Below are positions 35,946 to 50,200 of a stretch of DNA of 64,000 bases, piece after piece. The stretch covers positions 1 through 64,000 of the forward strand of contig CAJNYU010001785.1 of the NCBI GenBank assembly GCA_905331475.1, read 5' to 3'. A program made the position numbers and the translations under genes. A model generated the notes under the pieces. That model made no database searches. It had not been told where the DNA came from and worked only from the letters and a program-made list of their open reading frames with translations. Source of the stretch: Rotaria socialis. Taxonomy: Eukaryota; Rotifera; Eurotatoria; Philodinida; Philodinidae. Numbering within the stretch: the first letter of the stretch is position 1; every line of letters begins with the position of its first letter.

Positions 35946-37446
35946 ATGAACATCTTTACGCAAATCGCAACGCAATTTCTTATTAATAAAAATACGCTGA
36001 CGGATTTGTTAAAAACATTGAAGTTTTCCACGGCATTTATCGAAGAATTTCAAAATGATCACATTTTTATCGATGAAGATACAATTAGACAGAAAATCCG
36101 TATCTTATGTGACATAACACAAGATGAATCGTTTCAAGGTTTACTATGTCACGATAATGGTATTCAATTAGTTTTCCATGCAACACCTCATGATTATCGT
36201 TTCATGCGATTTCGTATTAGTTTCGATATTAAAATCATTGGAATTATTCTAAATAATCAACAACAAACGTTACAATTTTTAATAAGTAATATTCAAATAC
36301 AATCACTTAATCAGCTTTCAAAGCCATTTCGATTTTGTGTTCAGGTAAAGCAATAAAATACTAATTCATCTATTTACATATATTACAGGAAATAAAATAC
36401 GAGCTATTGATATTAAAATATCGAGACCTCTTGCTATTCTATATGCTCAATTCAAGGCTTTTTCTATTAGCATTGAATTTCCTGAAATTCATAAGAATTG
36501 TTTCATTTCCTCAAACACAGAAATGTTTGTACTTTTATTGATGTTATTTAAATCAGAATGACATTCTCGTTTTCTAAACGTAAGACTTCACTAATTGTGA
36601 ACAGAACATAACACTAGGATTAATTAGGATAATTCTAACTGGAAAGACCCTAAACTGTTCTACATAATTATGTAAAGGTTGCATCCTGACAGGATACCTG
36701 TTGCGATAATTTACTGAGCATCAACAATCTAGTCTGTAGTTTTTCTTAGTTAAAAAGAAAAATCTTAAGCCTGGAATGAATCATTAGTAATACTTCAACA
36801 TATCGCAGTTTCACTGTAGTATAAATATCAAGTACTCGATCTTTTGTTGTTTTCATAGCTGTCATTCAATGAAAGCATCTGGCATGAAAAAATAATGATT
36901 TATCGTAATGCTGATTTTTCTACATCAAGAGAGATTTTCTGAGGAATAAGCACTCGTCAGATTTACATTTTCTAATTTCCCTATTAATTCAAGCCCATAT
37001 TCAGTCATGTAGAATACAATGCACCGCCGACTCTTTAATCTTTAACTTTTGAATATGCTACTAATGATCCGAGAACGACTTGAAATAAGAATAAAAATTG
37101 TGTATGTTTTTTTTTGTTTTAGTGTAAAGCCCGAACTTTAGTTATCGATGAACTTGAACGACTTTGTGCCGAAAAAAATATTTCATATGAAAGATTATTT
37201 AAAAATCTAAAATGCCCTTTAGTTTATCGGATTAGTTTATCGAATATGAAAGAATTAAATCATTTACGCGAACGATATTTAATTATTGGTAATCGATCAA
37301 TACTTGATTTAATACAAATAACCTGGGTTGAGCACCGTGAACAGGCTATTGTATTGGGCTATCTTTTAAATACTTCGCTACATGGAAAAAAATCGTATTC
37401 TTACATTCAACAAGTGACTATGGAGAAAAGTTCAATATTGTTATGA
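35946..37446 (+). CDS. Unknown protein, two or three exons
   Basis: Exon 1 (35946-36344) and exon 2 (37123-37446) join in phase 0 into 240 residues, with a good donor (CAG|gtaaag) and acceptor (tgttttag). An extra exon after the acceptor at about 36389 (in-phase reading EIKYELLILKYRDLL) is possible, so the true model may differ. Exon 1 encodes LLKTLKFSTAFIEEFQNDHI then FIDEDTIRQKIRILCD. The last exon encodes KARTLVIDELERLCAEKNIS and ITWVEHREQAIVLGYLLN. No known domain is recognised. Codon use and splice consistency support a real gene. Confidence 0.6.
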
Positions 37447-38754
37447 AAAAATTTAAAATAAAAGAAAAATGTTTTGTAATTACTATTAATCATGAGTGAC
37501 GGGCTTTGTTGAATATGCCTTTCTTAGTTCAATGAAAAGTATGTCATAGAAAATGATTAAGGAAACGTCAGTAGATGCGTTTTGTAGATGAGAAAATAAT
37601 AAGATGATTTTTAATTATAGCACGTCATACATTTTGTATATTATGAGTCATTAACGACGAACCAGATCAGATATTCGTTAGCATTTCAACATATGTTAAA
37701 TCGATTCAAAGCACTGTAGTGTCTCGGAAAATTCTGGCTTGATAAATAATAGTAGATATCTCTTAATTCTATATAATCCAATGCTGTTTTGTATTCGAAT
37801 TTAAAAAAAATTGAAACACGAGAGCGACGATGTTGCTTAAAAATATCAAATAAATTCTATCGTATCGACTCTAATGAATTAATGGTAAGTACATAATCCG
37901 TCAAAAAGAAGAATGTAAGTCTGAGTTTTATATAGACGTAAGTGTCAGAAAGAAGCAAGGTGTCTTTTTAAGTACTCATCAATCAAAAAAGCATTTATAG
38001 ATGAAAGTGGAACGCATGTCTCTCTTATGAAATCTGCCTAAGTGGATGTCGGCATATTTTGATGGCCATTAAATTGTGACAAAGAACTGATTTTTGCACA
38101 AAATTTACTTTCAGTTACGAAAGTGCCAACGAGAGTTTAATTTCCAATGAAGAAATTCAGATATTATATTTCTGAATGGATATTTTTTCATAAAAAAAGA
38201 GCTGTAGAGCCACTAGAGAATTTCCTGTTCGAACGAACTCTGGTTTCTCGACATACGGACTCATTGAGAGAAGTATGGTTTTATTGAAAATTTAAAAGGC
38301 TTATCTGTGAATATTTCAGTGGAAAAATCAACTATCTATTGTATTAACCAAAAGAAAAAAGCTCAAGTTCCAATAAAGATCTGCTTTATGATTGTTCACT
38401 GTTGTCCTTCCGTGACGATAGTAGTCGCTATCCGAAATATTCTTACGCAAAGCAATCACGTTCATTGAAGGAGAGATCGATAGTTGTTTTGATTGTACAT
38501 TTGAATTCATCTATGATTTCTATTATCTTTAGAAAAAGGAAGCAATACGCGTTGAAAACAGGACGCAAAAATGCTTAATCATCGTTTACATGGTGAGGAA
38601 ACCATGTCAAAAATTTCGAGTCAACAGAACGGAAAGAAAATGATGTTGTATGATTTACTAGAAAATTTTTTGCCCTGTCATACTAGCAATGCAAATAGCT
38701 ATTTAAAATAAATTGGTAAGAAAAAAATGACTCCGAGCGTTACTGCTGCCGACA
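37447..38754. other. Intergenic, nothing recognised
   Basis: AT-rich with no supported gene. It contains the presumed promoter of the O-methyltransferase gene. Confidence 0.45.
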
Positions 38755-39445
38755 ATGCAATCCTCACATGTATCATTGGTGAATTATGTTCTTCAAAAAA
38801 GTCAGCCTGGCAATGTACAACATGTAATCGATACTATCGATAGATTCGGTTGGACTAAACAATGGTTGATGAATATTGGCGATCGAAAAGGACAAATTCT
38901 TGATGATGCTATTCGAACACGAAGACCAAAAACAGTTTTAGAACTGGGTATGATTATTTTATTTTGTACTAACAAGCGATCCATTGATTTTTGTAGGTAC
39001 TTTTCTTGGTTATAGCTCATTGAGAATGGCAAGTCAATTGCCAGATGATGCATTTATTATTTCCATTGAAAGAAATCGTCAATCAGCTGAAATAGCTCAT
39101 ACTATTCATAAACATGCGGGTGTAGAAAAACGAATACAACTTATCGTTGGTTCAACTGAAAATGTTATTCCTCGGTTGACTGAAAAGTATCATATAAATG
39201 CGTTTGATTTTATTTTTATCGATCATGATGGTTCAGCATATTTACATGATCTTAAGCTATTAGAACAGTACGGCTTGATTCAATCCGGCACTATGATTGT
39301 AGCTGATAATGTTATCTATCCTGGTGCACCGAAGTATTTGCATTACATTCGAAATAATCCAAATTACAAAACCAGATTGTATGAATCTACTCTTGAATAT
39401 AACGATAACGTGCGTGATGGAGTTGAAATATCTGTACGACGATAG
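38755..39445 (+). CDS. Catechol O-methyltransferase-like enzyme
   Basis: Exons 38755-38947 and 38997-39445 (49-bp intron) join into 213 residues, close to soluble COMT length. The order of motifs matches catechol O-methyltransferase: NIGDRKGQILDDAI, the SAM-binding PKTVLELGTFLGYSSLRMA, IISIERN (acidic residue binding the SAM ribose), then IDHDGSAY with a metal-binding Asp, VADNVIYPGAP with the second metal-binding Asp-Asn pair, and STLEY with the Glu that contacts the catechol. It would methylate catechol hydroxyls using S-adenosylmethionine and Mg2+. There is no signal anchor, so it is cytosolic. Similar enzymes occur in fungi and bacteria; phylogeny is needed to decide whether this one is ancestral or acquired. 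Confidence 0.88.
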
Positions 39446-40133
39446 ATATTGCTATTTTAAATTAAATAAAAAAAAGAACGACAAAAATATTTCGTGCTTC
39501 TGTTTATTTTCAATTTGATTTTTTCTCGAAAGTCAAAAAAATATAATCGTACTATTTCTCAGGGGATATATTCGTAAAATAGTATGATCATACAAAAGAT
39601 AGAATATTGTAAATGGTTGGTATAATTGCATTGCTTTTTCTCTTATTATTAAGTATTTATAGCCGATAGGAATCGCGTGTTCTCGATATTTATAGAAAAA
39701 TTTCGTAAATAAAGCCCGATGCATTGATAATGTTAATGCTATTTTTTAATAAAAGCTAACTACAAATAATCACGAATAATATCAATCATTTTAAATTTCA
39801 TTGTATCAAACTTCAAAAAGAAGAATGGCTGTTTTCGAAAATTTTTCAAGAAAAACGAAGCATCTCTTCTTTGTAAAAACCACCGTAGAGTCACACATGA
39901 CTGCGCTTGTTAGGTCGTATAACAGTCATATAATGTTTTACTTGTGTGTATACATCGATTATACATATCATGTGACGACATACATAACCATATACTCGGA
40001 TGTGCAATGTTCGATTCTTTTTCTCTCAACCTTGTTCGATAGCTGTTCACACGTAAAAAGATAAAGAGCTGAGGACACGTTTTTTTTTCTCTCTTCTTCT
40101 TCTTCCCGTCGTTTCATTTCTATTTAAGCAATT
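39446..40133. other. Intergenic, nothing recognised
   Basis: No gene. It contains the presumed promoter and 5' leader of the PTB-domain gene, with a pyrimidine tract at about 40080-40105. Confidence 0.45.
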
Positions 40134-42407
40134 ATGTCGAAAAAAGCTGCAATGACATCGCCGGATCAATTACCAATTATTCCTGAGGCGCAAGTCATTG
40201 AGCCCATTGTTCAATGTGGTGTTCTATATTTGGGCACAGCACTGCCAAGTCCTGGTCGTCGTGGGCTTGATTCAGTTCAAGAACCATTTGCACATCGGTA
40301 TCCTGTCGATGGAACGAATACAGTCCGAGGTATTTTATTACTTTAATCATATAACGAAAATTATTGTTTTTCTTTCAAAGGTATTGATGCCGTACTATCT
40401 ATTTATGAGAATGGCATGCAATTAGCATTTGCTCGTCAACCTCATACAGTAATTTTTTTCCCAATATCATCACTTCTCTATTGTGCAAGTCTTCGTTTTT
40501 CTATTGTTGAATCTGATCAAATATCACCGATTGATTGGCGTTTTATAACATTAGACACGACCGTTAAAATTCAAAGTAATCATCCACCTTTATTTTGTGC
40601 TGTCGTACAACGTACACAAATCGTACCAGGCGACGAATGTCATTGTTTTATAACGAAAAGTGATGATGCAGCACTTGCACTCGTTCGAACAATATCAGAA
40701 GTTTATGCGACCCTGAAAAATAATGTTAAACCTTTCAAATCACCCATTTTCTATCAGGTTAAATTGTAGTTTTTGTACTGATTTATATTCTAAAAATTTC
40801 ATTGAATTGTTTGATTTCAGTTAGATCGTTATGGAAGAAAAGTTACTGAAACAACTGGAATTATTTATATATCACCCGATAATGATGATGAAGCTCGGTC
40901 CAAAAAAATTACAGATCGTAATAGTTCTAAACATTCGACCGATCGGAATTGCTTGCTAGATCCATCATCTTACGGGTATTTCTATCGTACGAACGCAAGT
41001 AGTATAGAAAAATGGGAATTATGGGGCGATGCTGATGTAAGTGAATCTCGTCCTCGTCCTCCAGCTTCACCATTTGGTCTACATCATGGTCTTTATCATG
41101 ATGATTTAACACAAGAAGTTCATCATCATCTATCTCATATGGACGATGAAGATCGTTCGACTTCATCGAGTTGTTCGAGTTCATCGAGTGCATCGGACCA
41201 ATACGATCGACATCGTCCTAGCAGCAAACAACAACAGAGTAAACATGAAACAGATCCATTTAATACATTAGTTCCACAATCACAAACAAGCTCATTTGAT
41301 CCATCGTTAACACCACAATATAACGTGCAGTTCAACACAATTCAAAAACCACCGATTGTTATTGAAAAAGTTATACCGAATAATCGCATGATGACAATTC
41401 CTCAACAAGTTCCCAACTATGGTTTTCAACAAGCTGAGCAAACTCAAAATTATGGCTTCCAGCAAGCTGAACAAACTCAAAATTATGGCTTCCAACAAGT
41501 TGAACAAGTTCCTACCTATGTCTTTCAACAACCCCAGCAAGTATTCAATCCTTCTGTACCTATACAAAAACCAGATACTGACTATGCTTCAATGTGCGAT
41601 ACCTATTATATCAATGAGCGAGGTGAAAAGATCACGAGCGAAGGCAATCGTATTTTATTTATGGATGTTATTCAAGCAAACCCGACAGATAATGATTTAG
41701 TACCAAAATCTAATGAAACATCAAAAGTTCGTCCTCGTCGACATCGCCGACATCGCCATCGATTCAGCCATATACCTGTTCTTGATGCTCAAGCTGTTGA
41801 AAGTATTATCAGCGAGAAAAAAGCTAAACAACAACAACGAAAAACTACTGGTGCCGACGAAAAATATTTGACAACATCCGATATGTTAGAAATGGTCGAT
41901 GAATATTTTGGAGAATACAAAGGAAGAAAACGTAAATCTAAAAATCATCCTGTACAAACAAAATTTGATCATTTAGAATTATCAAATATACAAGATTATC
42001 AAGATTCGAATAGTTCAAATAATGACACTTATCGTCGGCGCCGTCGAAGTCATACTACGTTAACTGCTGGGCCATCAATTAATTATGTCGAACGTCAGCC
42101 TCCGATGAAACATGCATCCGAACAAGCATGGATCGAACATCAACAACAATCGAATTTTCCACCATTGAATAATGAACAAGTCAATGAATACGTAACAAAT
42201 ATTTATGGAACATCGGAACAAGTATCCCAATCGGTTAAATCACCTGCACCATCAATAAACAACCGTGAAGCTCAAGCATCTCACAATAATACGCGTCCTG
42301 TTACGCCAACAAATGAAGAGTTTATTTCGCCATTTCGATATATGCAAAGTAGTGTTAATCCCTTGTTAATGCGTGAATATCATAGAGCTCTTAGTGGAGT
42401 TCAATAG
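40134..42407 (+). CDS. PTB/PID-domain protein with long disordered tail
   Basis: Exons 40134-40329, 40381-40757 and 40821-42407 join in frame into 719 residues. Residues about 25-185 look like a phosphotyrosine-binding (PTB/PID) fold: a CGVLYLGTALPSPGRRG strand, VRGIDAVLSIYENGMQLAF, then CAVVQRTQIVPGDECHCFIT and a C-terminal helix (AALALVRTISEVYATL). The remainder is low complexity: His- and Ser-rich stretches, three to four 11-residue repeats of NYGFQQAEQTQ type (33-bp units, about 41416-41545), and a basic RRHRRHRHR segment that may serve nuclear localisation. An adaptor role in signalling or endocytosis is inferred from the fold. The named orthologue is not recognised. Its 3' end faces the next gene with only 37 bp between stop codons. 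Confidence 0.75.
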
Positions 42408-42413
42408 AAACAC

Positions 42414-42453
42414 ATTTCTTTTTTCTAAAAAAGAAAAGATCATTCTAAATAAA
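42414..42453. terminator. Shared 3'-end region of convergent genes
   Basis: A perfect hairpin ttctttttt-ct-aaaaaagaa lies between the two stop codons. The only nearby plus-strand AATAAA (42448-42453) overlaps the last codons of the minus-strand gene, so transcripts of the two genes probably overlap at their 3' ends. Confidence 0.45.
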
Positions 42454-43347
42454 TTCGAATTCTTCTGATGGAGTTAAATAAAATGAAAATCTGTTCATTG
42501 GAATTGTGTAAATATCATTTGTCGTCGAAGTTGGTACTGGTGACGGAAGATTTTTCTGTGAACTAACTTTCTTCTTTGTTGAAATCTGTTCGGTTTGTCT
42601 TGACAGTTTTTTAATTGAAAAATACTTGCGAAAAACTCGATTAGGTATCCATTGTCGTAAACGTGAACTATCAGGTTGATCGTTTGTATGACGACGAAAT
42701 AATTTTCTTAGTAGATGATTACGTTGTTTTTTTGACGAAAGCATCATTGATCGTTTAATTCGCTGTTCGGAATCGTCTTTTTCTCTTCGAGATAATTTTA
42801 TCAGTTGAAAGCAAACAGTAACAATTAGAAAAAGAATAATACCAACAATTGATGCCATAACTAATTGTGTGGAATTTTGTTTAAATGAACTATTTAATAA
42901 TTCAGTTCGACGAATAAATACACAACCATTACGTGGCGAATAAATATAAGACGTTGAATACGATTGAAAATCAACACACACTTCATATAGGCCAGGATCA
43001 AGATTTAAGATATGTAGACTATTGTTTGCATCAATTAATTGCGTAAAATTAGTTAGGATATGTACATTAATAGTCGATAGGGATATTTCATCGATAGATC
43101 GTAATACAAAACGATATCCACGAAATATATGAAAGAGTGATTGTTCGATTGTAAACCAAACAAATATAGAACGATCTCGATAGTTATCTATATAGCATGG
43201 TCGTAGATAATTTGTAGTTATTGATCGAAAATAATTGTCGAGACACGTTTCTTCGCTATCTTTTACACGATGTTTATGAATTATTAAACATGTTGACAGT
43301 AATAAAAGATTACTACCAATCAAAATGGCGAATAGATGGATGTACAT
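42445..43347 (-). CDS. Single-pass membrane protein, FN3-like ectodomain
   Basis: Intronless frame of 300 residues. A signal peptide (MYIHLFAILIGSNLLLLSTC) leads to an ectodomain of about 145 residues. The stretch SLHILNLDPGLYEVCVDFQS resembles the F-strand region of a fibronectin type III domain, and NxS/T sites are present. A membrane helix follows (ASIVGIILFLIVTVCFQLI, about 165-185). The cytoplasmic tail of about 110 residues is strongly basic (RREKDDSEQRIKR, LRKLFRRH). Function is unknown; a receptor or adhesion role is possible. It is convergent with the PTB-domain gene. Confidence 0.7.
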   Translation of the reverse strand: MYIHLFAILIGSNLLLLSTCLIIHKHRVKDSEETCLDNYFRSITTNYLRPCYIDNYRDRSIFVWFTIEQSLFHIFRGYRFVLRSIDEISLSTINVHILTNFTQLIDANNSLHILNLDPGLYEVCVDFQSYSTSYIYSPRNGCVFIRRTELLNSSFKQNSTQLVMASIVGIILFLIVTVCFQLIKLSRREKDDSEQRIKRSMMLSSKKQRNHLLRKLFRRHTNDQPDSSRLRQWIPNRVFRKYFSIKKLSRQTEQISTKKKVSSQKNLPSPVPTSTTNDIYTIPMNRFSFYLTPSEEFEFI

Positions 43348-45112
43348 GATTGTAAGTTAAGTCTGTTGATAATTGAACTGAAGAGAGAAACAACAAAAAA
43401 GAAAAACAATGGCCGTAGAATTATTTCGTTACGATGATATTTGAGTCATTTCGTATTTGCATATCAGTAAAAGACGACATAAATGATAATCGAACGATGC
43501 AATAAATAGAGACGGATTTGTACCTTCTAGCCTTGATATAAATATGTCAAGAGAATAAGAGATTGATGATTAAATCTCATTATACATAAACGATATAGTA
43601 AAGTTGAAATAAAAGTTGAAAAAAAATGATTAAAGAATGCATTTGGTTATTTAGTGTTACTCGTATTGACGATATTTTGGATGATCGGAATGAAATAGTC
43701 AAACATTTTCGGAGATTCAATTGTGTGTTTTTTTTATATCAATTGCTACGTTCTGTTAAAATAAATTTTTTTATTTCAAAAATGATTGATTTAATGCATG
43801 CAATAACCTTTCGTTTCTTTAAGAGTGCCTTATCTTCTCAATAGAATCGTTGACGTTCAATCACATGAGCCTACACATTCCCGTTATCAGAATTCCTTTT
43901 TTAAACTCATATTTCGTGATTCAATAACAAGCAATTCTAGCGCTTAACTCAATACAGCTTATTATGAGTGCTATCGAATTACAGCATGTCTACGAGAAAA
44001 GTCAACAAATAGACTGATCTATTGTATTGTCTTACTGATTTTATTGGCTAATCGTTTTTCTGCTTTCATTCGCTTTGATAAATGAACGGACGAATATGAT
44101 ATTTTGTCATCATTGATACGAAAGTAAAGTAATCGTAAAAAATTTTTAATTATGATAATTTGAAAATATTGAAAACTAAATAAAACGATGAATTACAAAT
44201 TCTCCTAGTAAAAATTATGGATACTGTGAATTTACATCAAAACATTTATATCAACGATTCTGAGCCATAGTAATAGATTTTTAGATACTTTTTTAACACC
44301 AACAAAAATAATCATTGGTTATATCTGTTGTGTTAGGAATTAGTCAGTGCATGATTTCAGATCCGTTTGCCGAGATTTGATTACCTGTCAGCTCTAAATT
44401 CTCTATATGAGTGGTTATACTTTTCATGTCGGAAATTTTATTTTCTTGTTGACCATTAAACGACAAGGACTAATTATACCGAGTACGAAATAAATGACCA
44501 TCATCTTATTGATACTACTGGCTTATCGGTCGAAGATATATTTTGGTTCATATATTGTTAATCTTCCAATCGGTCTCAGTATTTTCAAAGATACTAATAT
44601 TTCGAAAAAATGATGAATTATTATTTTCAAATATTTGACTCGCATGAAAATAGCCAAAAGAAGAAAGTCTTTGCCATTGAACAAACCAATATTCATTAGG
44701 GAATTAGCGTATCGTCCCACTAGGATGCGAATCATTAGGGTAGACAATTAGAAAAATTGATAAAAAATACTGAAAAAATCCTAAATTAAAATTAAATCAG
44801 ACACGAAGCAGGTGCAAGCGAATTTCTTCGTGCAGTAAAAAATCGTTTATTGACTGCCTTGAAAATCTGTTGTCATGCTTATACTTATGTCTATCAAAAT
44901 TAAAAGAAAAAAGATCTTCTTATATTAGAATGTTATCATATTCTATGGTCGCATTTTTATTACTGACAGGTTGCGTTTTTATGCTTACAGATTTAATCAT
45001 TTAATAATTTGACACTTTTTTCTGCTATTTATATATCATGCAACATGTTATAAATGTAATTAAACTGTGTATTAGTATTGCTTCTCTGAGTTACTTTTTA
45101 TTAAATTTATTT
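43348..45112. other. Gene-free stretch
   Basis: AT-rich with no supported gene. Small open frames at 43626-43844 and 44523-44747 show no domain or splice context. Confidence 0.45.
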
Positions 45113-45279
45113 AGTTCATGTTAGCTTTCATTGATGAAAAAACAAAGCTATTTCTACGAACAATAAGAACTGAGAGAGAGAGAGAGAGAAGGATCTAGTC
45201 AATTTTTCTCTCGTTTCCCGACTAATCCGTCTCACTTTTTAACAATGCTCATGATGCATAAATGAAAGCTAACATGATA
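45113..45279. mobile_element. Small MITE with catgttagctttcatt ends
   Basis: Inverted ends tcatgttagctttcatt and aatgaaagctaacatga flank about 130 bp that includes a (GA)n microsatellite at about 45173-45189. It has no coding capacity. Confidence 0.6.
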
Positions 45280-45580
45280 GTAAGGAATGTTTCCCGCTGC
45301 TTTTTTTTTCTTTCTTTCGTGCAATCGAGTCGCATATTTTTATTTTGCTTTACTCATAAGAATAGAGATGATCAATTTATGCTAATTTCTTTATCGCAAA
45401 GGTTTTTCAGTAACGGAAAAATGAGAAAGTATCTTTCGTAGGATGAGAATAATCAAAAGAAATACTTTAGGTTGGCTATTTATTTTTGAATTCAATATAA
45501 ATTATTTCAGATAGCAATCTAATAACACTGGTTTATTTACAATATCCGCAATATTTGCATCCAAAAACATTTTTTCAATC

Positions 45581-46493
45581 ATGGTTCCAATTAGTCTTCT
45601 TATTTTGGGCATGTTTGGTAAGTACAAACAAATGTTTTTAGAGCCTTTCCGTTTTCCGGCGATTAGTTGTTTCTTTTGTTCGCGTACGAATGATTTCCGT
45701 TAAATGATTCCTAATAACATTTTCATTCATAACTACTTCCATCGGTTAACTCGTCATCTTGATCTGTTAACAAACCATTGAGAAAATTGTTATTTGTCTT
45801 GAACGCGAATAAAATTCTCTGGTGAATAAGCTCATTATTACGATATTGACAAACGGAAAAAGAAATGGCCTTTTACATTTATCATACATCCGATTTTTTT
45901 TCTTTTGTCAAAGGAATCTTTATAGACGAGTAGCTGTCTAATTCGAGTTCGAATATAAATGGAGGAAAGAAAAAGTTAAACTAAAACTAAATCTAGGAAT
46001 AGATTTAGTTTTACTTTAACGTTCCGATATATGCGACATATGAATACATTTATACCCCTACAACCACACTCACACCCCAAGGTATACAACTCAGGCATCA
46101 CCCCGAGTACCCGCACCCACACCCAAATCTATGTAACGTATTTCTTCTTCTTCTTCTTCTTTAGTTATTAGTAGTATGGCAGCACCGTCAATGAACGACC
46201 GTCAAGAACTCTATCTTGATACTTGTCAAACAAGTTGTGGCTCAGTGAGCAGCAATGACGAAGCTGAAGCATGTCGTGAAAATTTTTGTCCTAACTATGT
46301 GACCTATTTATTAACAGGCTTAGTTGATGAGCACGCGAAACCTGCTCTTGCATCGAAAGATCGTAAAGAAGTAGGCGAATTTTGTGCCACGTGGATTCTT
46401 CACTTAATTCGTCAGCTTGGTTGGCAAAATCGTATTCATCTTGATCTCAACAACTGTATTTGCGCTGCTGGCAAAGATTGTTTTGTCAAATAA
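45581..46493 (+). CDS. Small secreted eight-cysteine protein
   Basis: Exon 1 (45581-45617, MVPISLLILGMF) and exon 2 (46165-46493) join in phase 1 into 121 residues. The N-terminus is a good signal peptide ending near SSMAA. The mature part has eight cysteines (DTCQTSC, EACRENFC, EFCATW, NNCICAAGKDC) suited to four disulfides. Acceptor choice rests on the TTC-rich tract and ttctttag at 46164. The 547-bp intron is long for this genome and carries a telomere-like repeat pair and an aaactaaatct hairpin. Function is unknown; no toxin or enzyme signature is seen. Confidence 0.72.
45975..46022. repeat. Hairpin inside intron
   Basis: gttaaactaaaactaaatct faces agatttagttttactttaac with a 6-nt loop, in the intron of the secreted Cys-rich protein gene. 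Confidence 0.6.
46056..46127. repeat. Telomere-like CCCACACC repeats, locus 9
   Basis: Two C-rich arms (ccacactcacacccc and cccgcacccacaccc) lie in the same orientation, unlike the inverted arms at other loci. They are inside the intron of the secreted Cys-rich protein gene. Confidence 0.65.
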
Positions 46494-46739
46494 ATAAAAT
46501 AAAAAAACAAACATGTATCGAAAAGCAAAACAATAAACTATTTTTGTGTATAAACACTTATGTTTCGCATGCATCACAATAAATTTTCTCTCTTGTGAGT
46601 TGAATGAAATGCTAATCAGTAAAAGAAAACTGATCACAGGCACATTGCGACATCTACAATCTTTTTGCCCTCTGCAATATCAATTAACGATTGAGTCGTT
46701 GTTATGGTGATTCATCATATCGACTCCATGATACATTAA

Positions 46740-48603
<1,864 letters not shown>

Positions 48604-48785
48604 TACTTGAGGATATTTTTTCTATGTTAGACATTTGTTAAAAAATAATTTGTTGGAAAAAATAAAACAAAAAATTTTGATAACAGTATAGCTGTTGTTG
48701 ATGACAGAAACGAGATCAATGGTGATAATAATCGAGATGCTAAACAAACGATTTCTTTTATAGATAAACAATAAATTAGCAAAAT

Positions 48786-49998
48786 CTATTTACCATTAAG
48801 TACTTGTGCATGGCAAAGAGTTGTAAATATATAAGAAATTAGAATATCGTAATAATCACGATGATCTGGACTCCATATGAGCAATGGCAAGATAAATAAT
48901 TGGCCAATACTTGAAAGAACAAGTGCACGAAAGAGAAGAATTGATCTAGCGAAATAGAGATTATGTCATCATGAGAAACTAAATGAATAAAGAATCCGAT
49001 TATAGTCACGTTAAGAGATATGCCAGACCACTTTTTTTTGCCCCGATAATTCTACTGCCTGTGTCCATTTAGAGAAAAAATGTTGTAGAATTTCTTCGTC
49101 AATACTCGTGATCACGTTGCAGATAATGAGAAGCTTTTTTTCATGATTTCTGTTAGAACAGGAGTGTTTTGATAGTTGAAATCCTTTAAAATGTTCTTTA
49201 TCTCAATTTGTTTCCGAAAACTGTTTTTTTTATATTTCAAACTCCCTTTATGCCTTAGACAGATACTTATATGCCGAAAAATTAAACGTTTCTCGTAGGA
49301 ACAAAGGTTCATTTTTTTGTAATTTTCTATATTTAGTGTACGCACTTTTCTTTCGTCCAATCTTGTCTATATTCAAGCATTGATATAATTAATATAAAAC
49401 CAAATCGTACTGCATATTCTATAGAGAGAAAAAATGACATCTTACGGCACAAAAAAAGGAATTGTTTTACCAAGAAATGATTCTATCAGTTTCACATAAA
49501 AACCATATTCAAGCGCAAAGAAAATATTGTGATCATGATTAATGATCGATTGATATTGATCATTTTTTAGATGGAACCACTTAATATAAGCATTAGCCAG
49601 AATAAATGCAAAACATAATTTGATAATGTGCTGCAGAGAAAAATGAATTCGTTTTTATAAAAAAAATACTTTAGTTGGAAATGTTTCGTTACGTTATATT
49701 TGATTTTATCAATATTAAATAGGACATGTCGATGTGCTCGTAGTTTAAGTAATACAAAATCAATAAATACAAGTAAATCATCTAGTTCAATATAAGGATC
49801 AACAGGATTCTGGCATTGTTTCTATAATTAAGTAAACAATTTGTTGGTCTTCAACCGATTATTTTGTCTTACACAATGAATAATTTTTATAACACCTTCT
49901 TTATAATGGTGTGAAAGTTCATCAGTGGCAGTACCACAAGTAACACAACAATATTTTGTAGTCGAATGGTCTTCAGATTTTTTAGAAGATTGAGCCAT
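48786..49998 (-). CDS. ARV1: ARV1-like ER lipid/sterol homeostasis protein
   Basis: Exon 1 (49998-49873), exon 2 (49821-49693), exon 3 (49630-about 49471) and exon 4 (from about 49419) join in frame. The zinc-ribbon CxxC pairs are seen as CCVTCG in exon 1 and C|KQC across the first splice, followed by the conserved ARV1 layout NPVDPYIELDDLLVFIDFVL then LKLRAHRHVLFNID. Membrane segments follow (KLCFAFILANAYIKW, YAVRFGFILIISMLEY). The last exon 48945-48786 encodes ILLFRALVLSSIGQLFILPLLIW and ends GK-stop. The part between about 49330 and 48945 is not resolved: exon 4 and the last exon differ in phase, so an exon is missing from my model or the gene is damaged there. ARV1 proteins act in the ER membrane in sterol trafficking and GPI-anchor synthesis. 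Confidence 0.78.
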
Positions 49999-50151
49999 GA
50001 ATTCTTTTTTTAACGGAAATTTGACGAAAAATTAAATCAATCAAAGTACCCTTACTTGCATACGATGATAAAGCTAACGAATGTTTCATTCTCTAGACAG
50101 ATGACGCCATGTTTCGGCTACTATCGAATATACTGATGTGAATAGTTTGTC

Positions 50152-50200
50152 ACTGAGGGTGTGGGTGCGGGTCTTCGCTTGGGATCCGCACCCTGTGCAC
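50152..50200. repeat. Telomere-like GGGTGTGG hairpin, locus 10, at GPCR breakpoint
   Basis: Left arm gagggtgtgggtgcggg faces right arm ccgcaccctgtg. GPCR coding sequence begins at the next base (50201). Confidence 0.75.

Noticed and set aside
41307..41567. Leucine-rich minus-strand frame inside the PTB gene
   Set aside because: Antisense shadow of the Gln-rich repeats.
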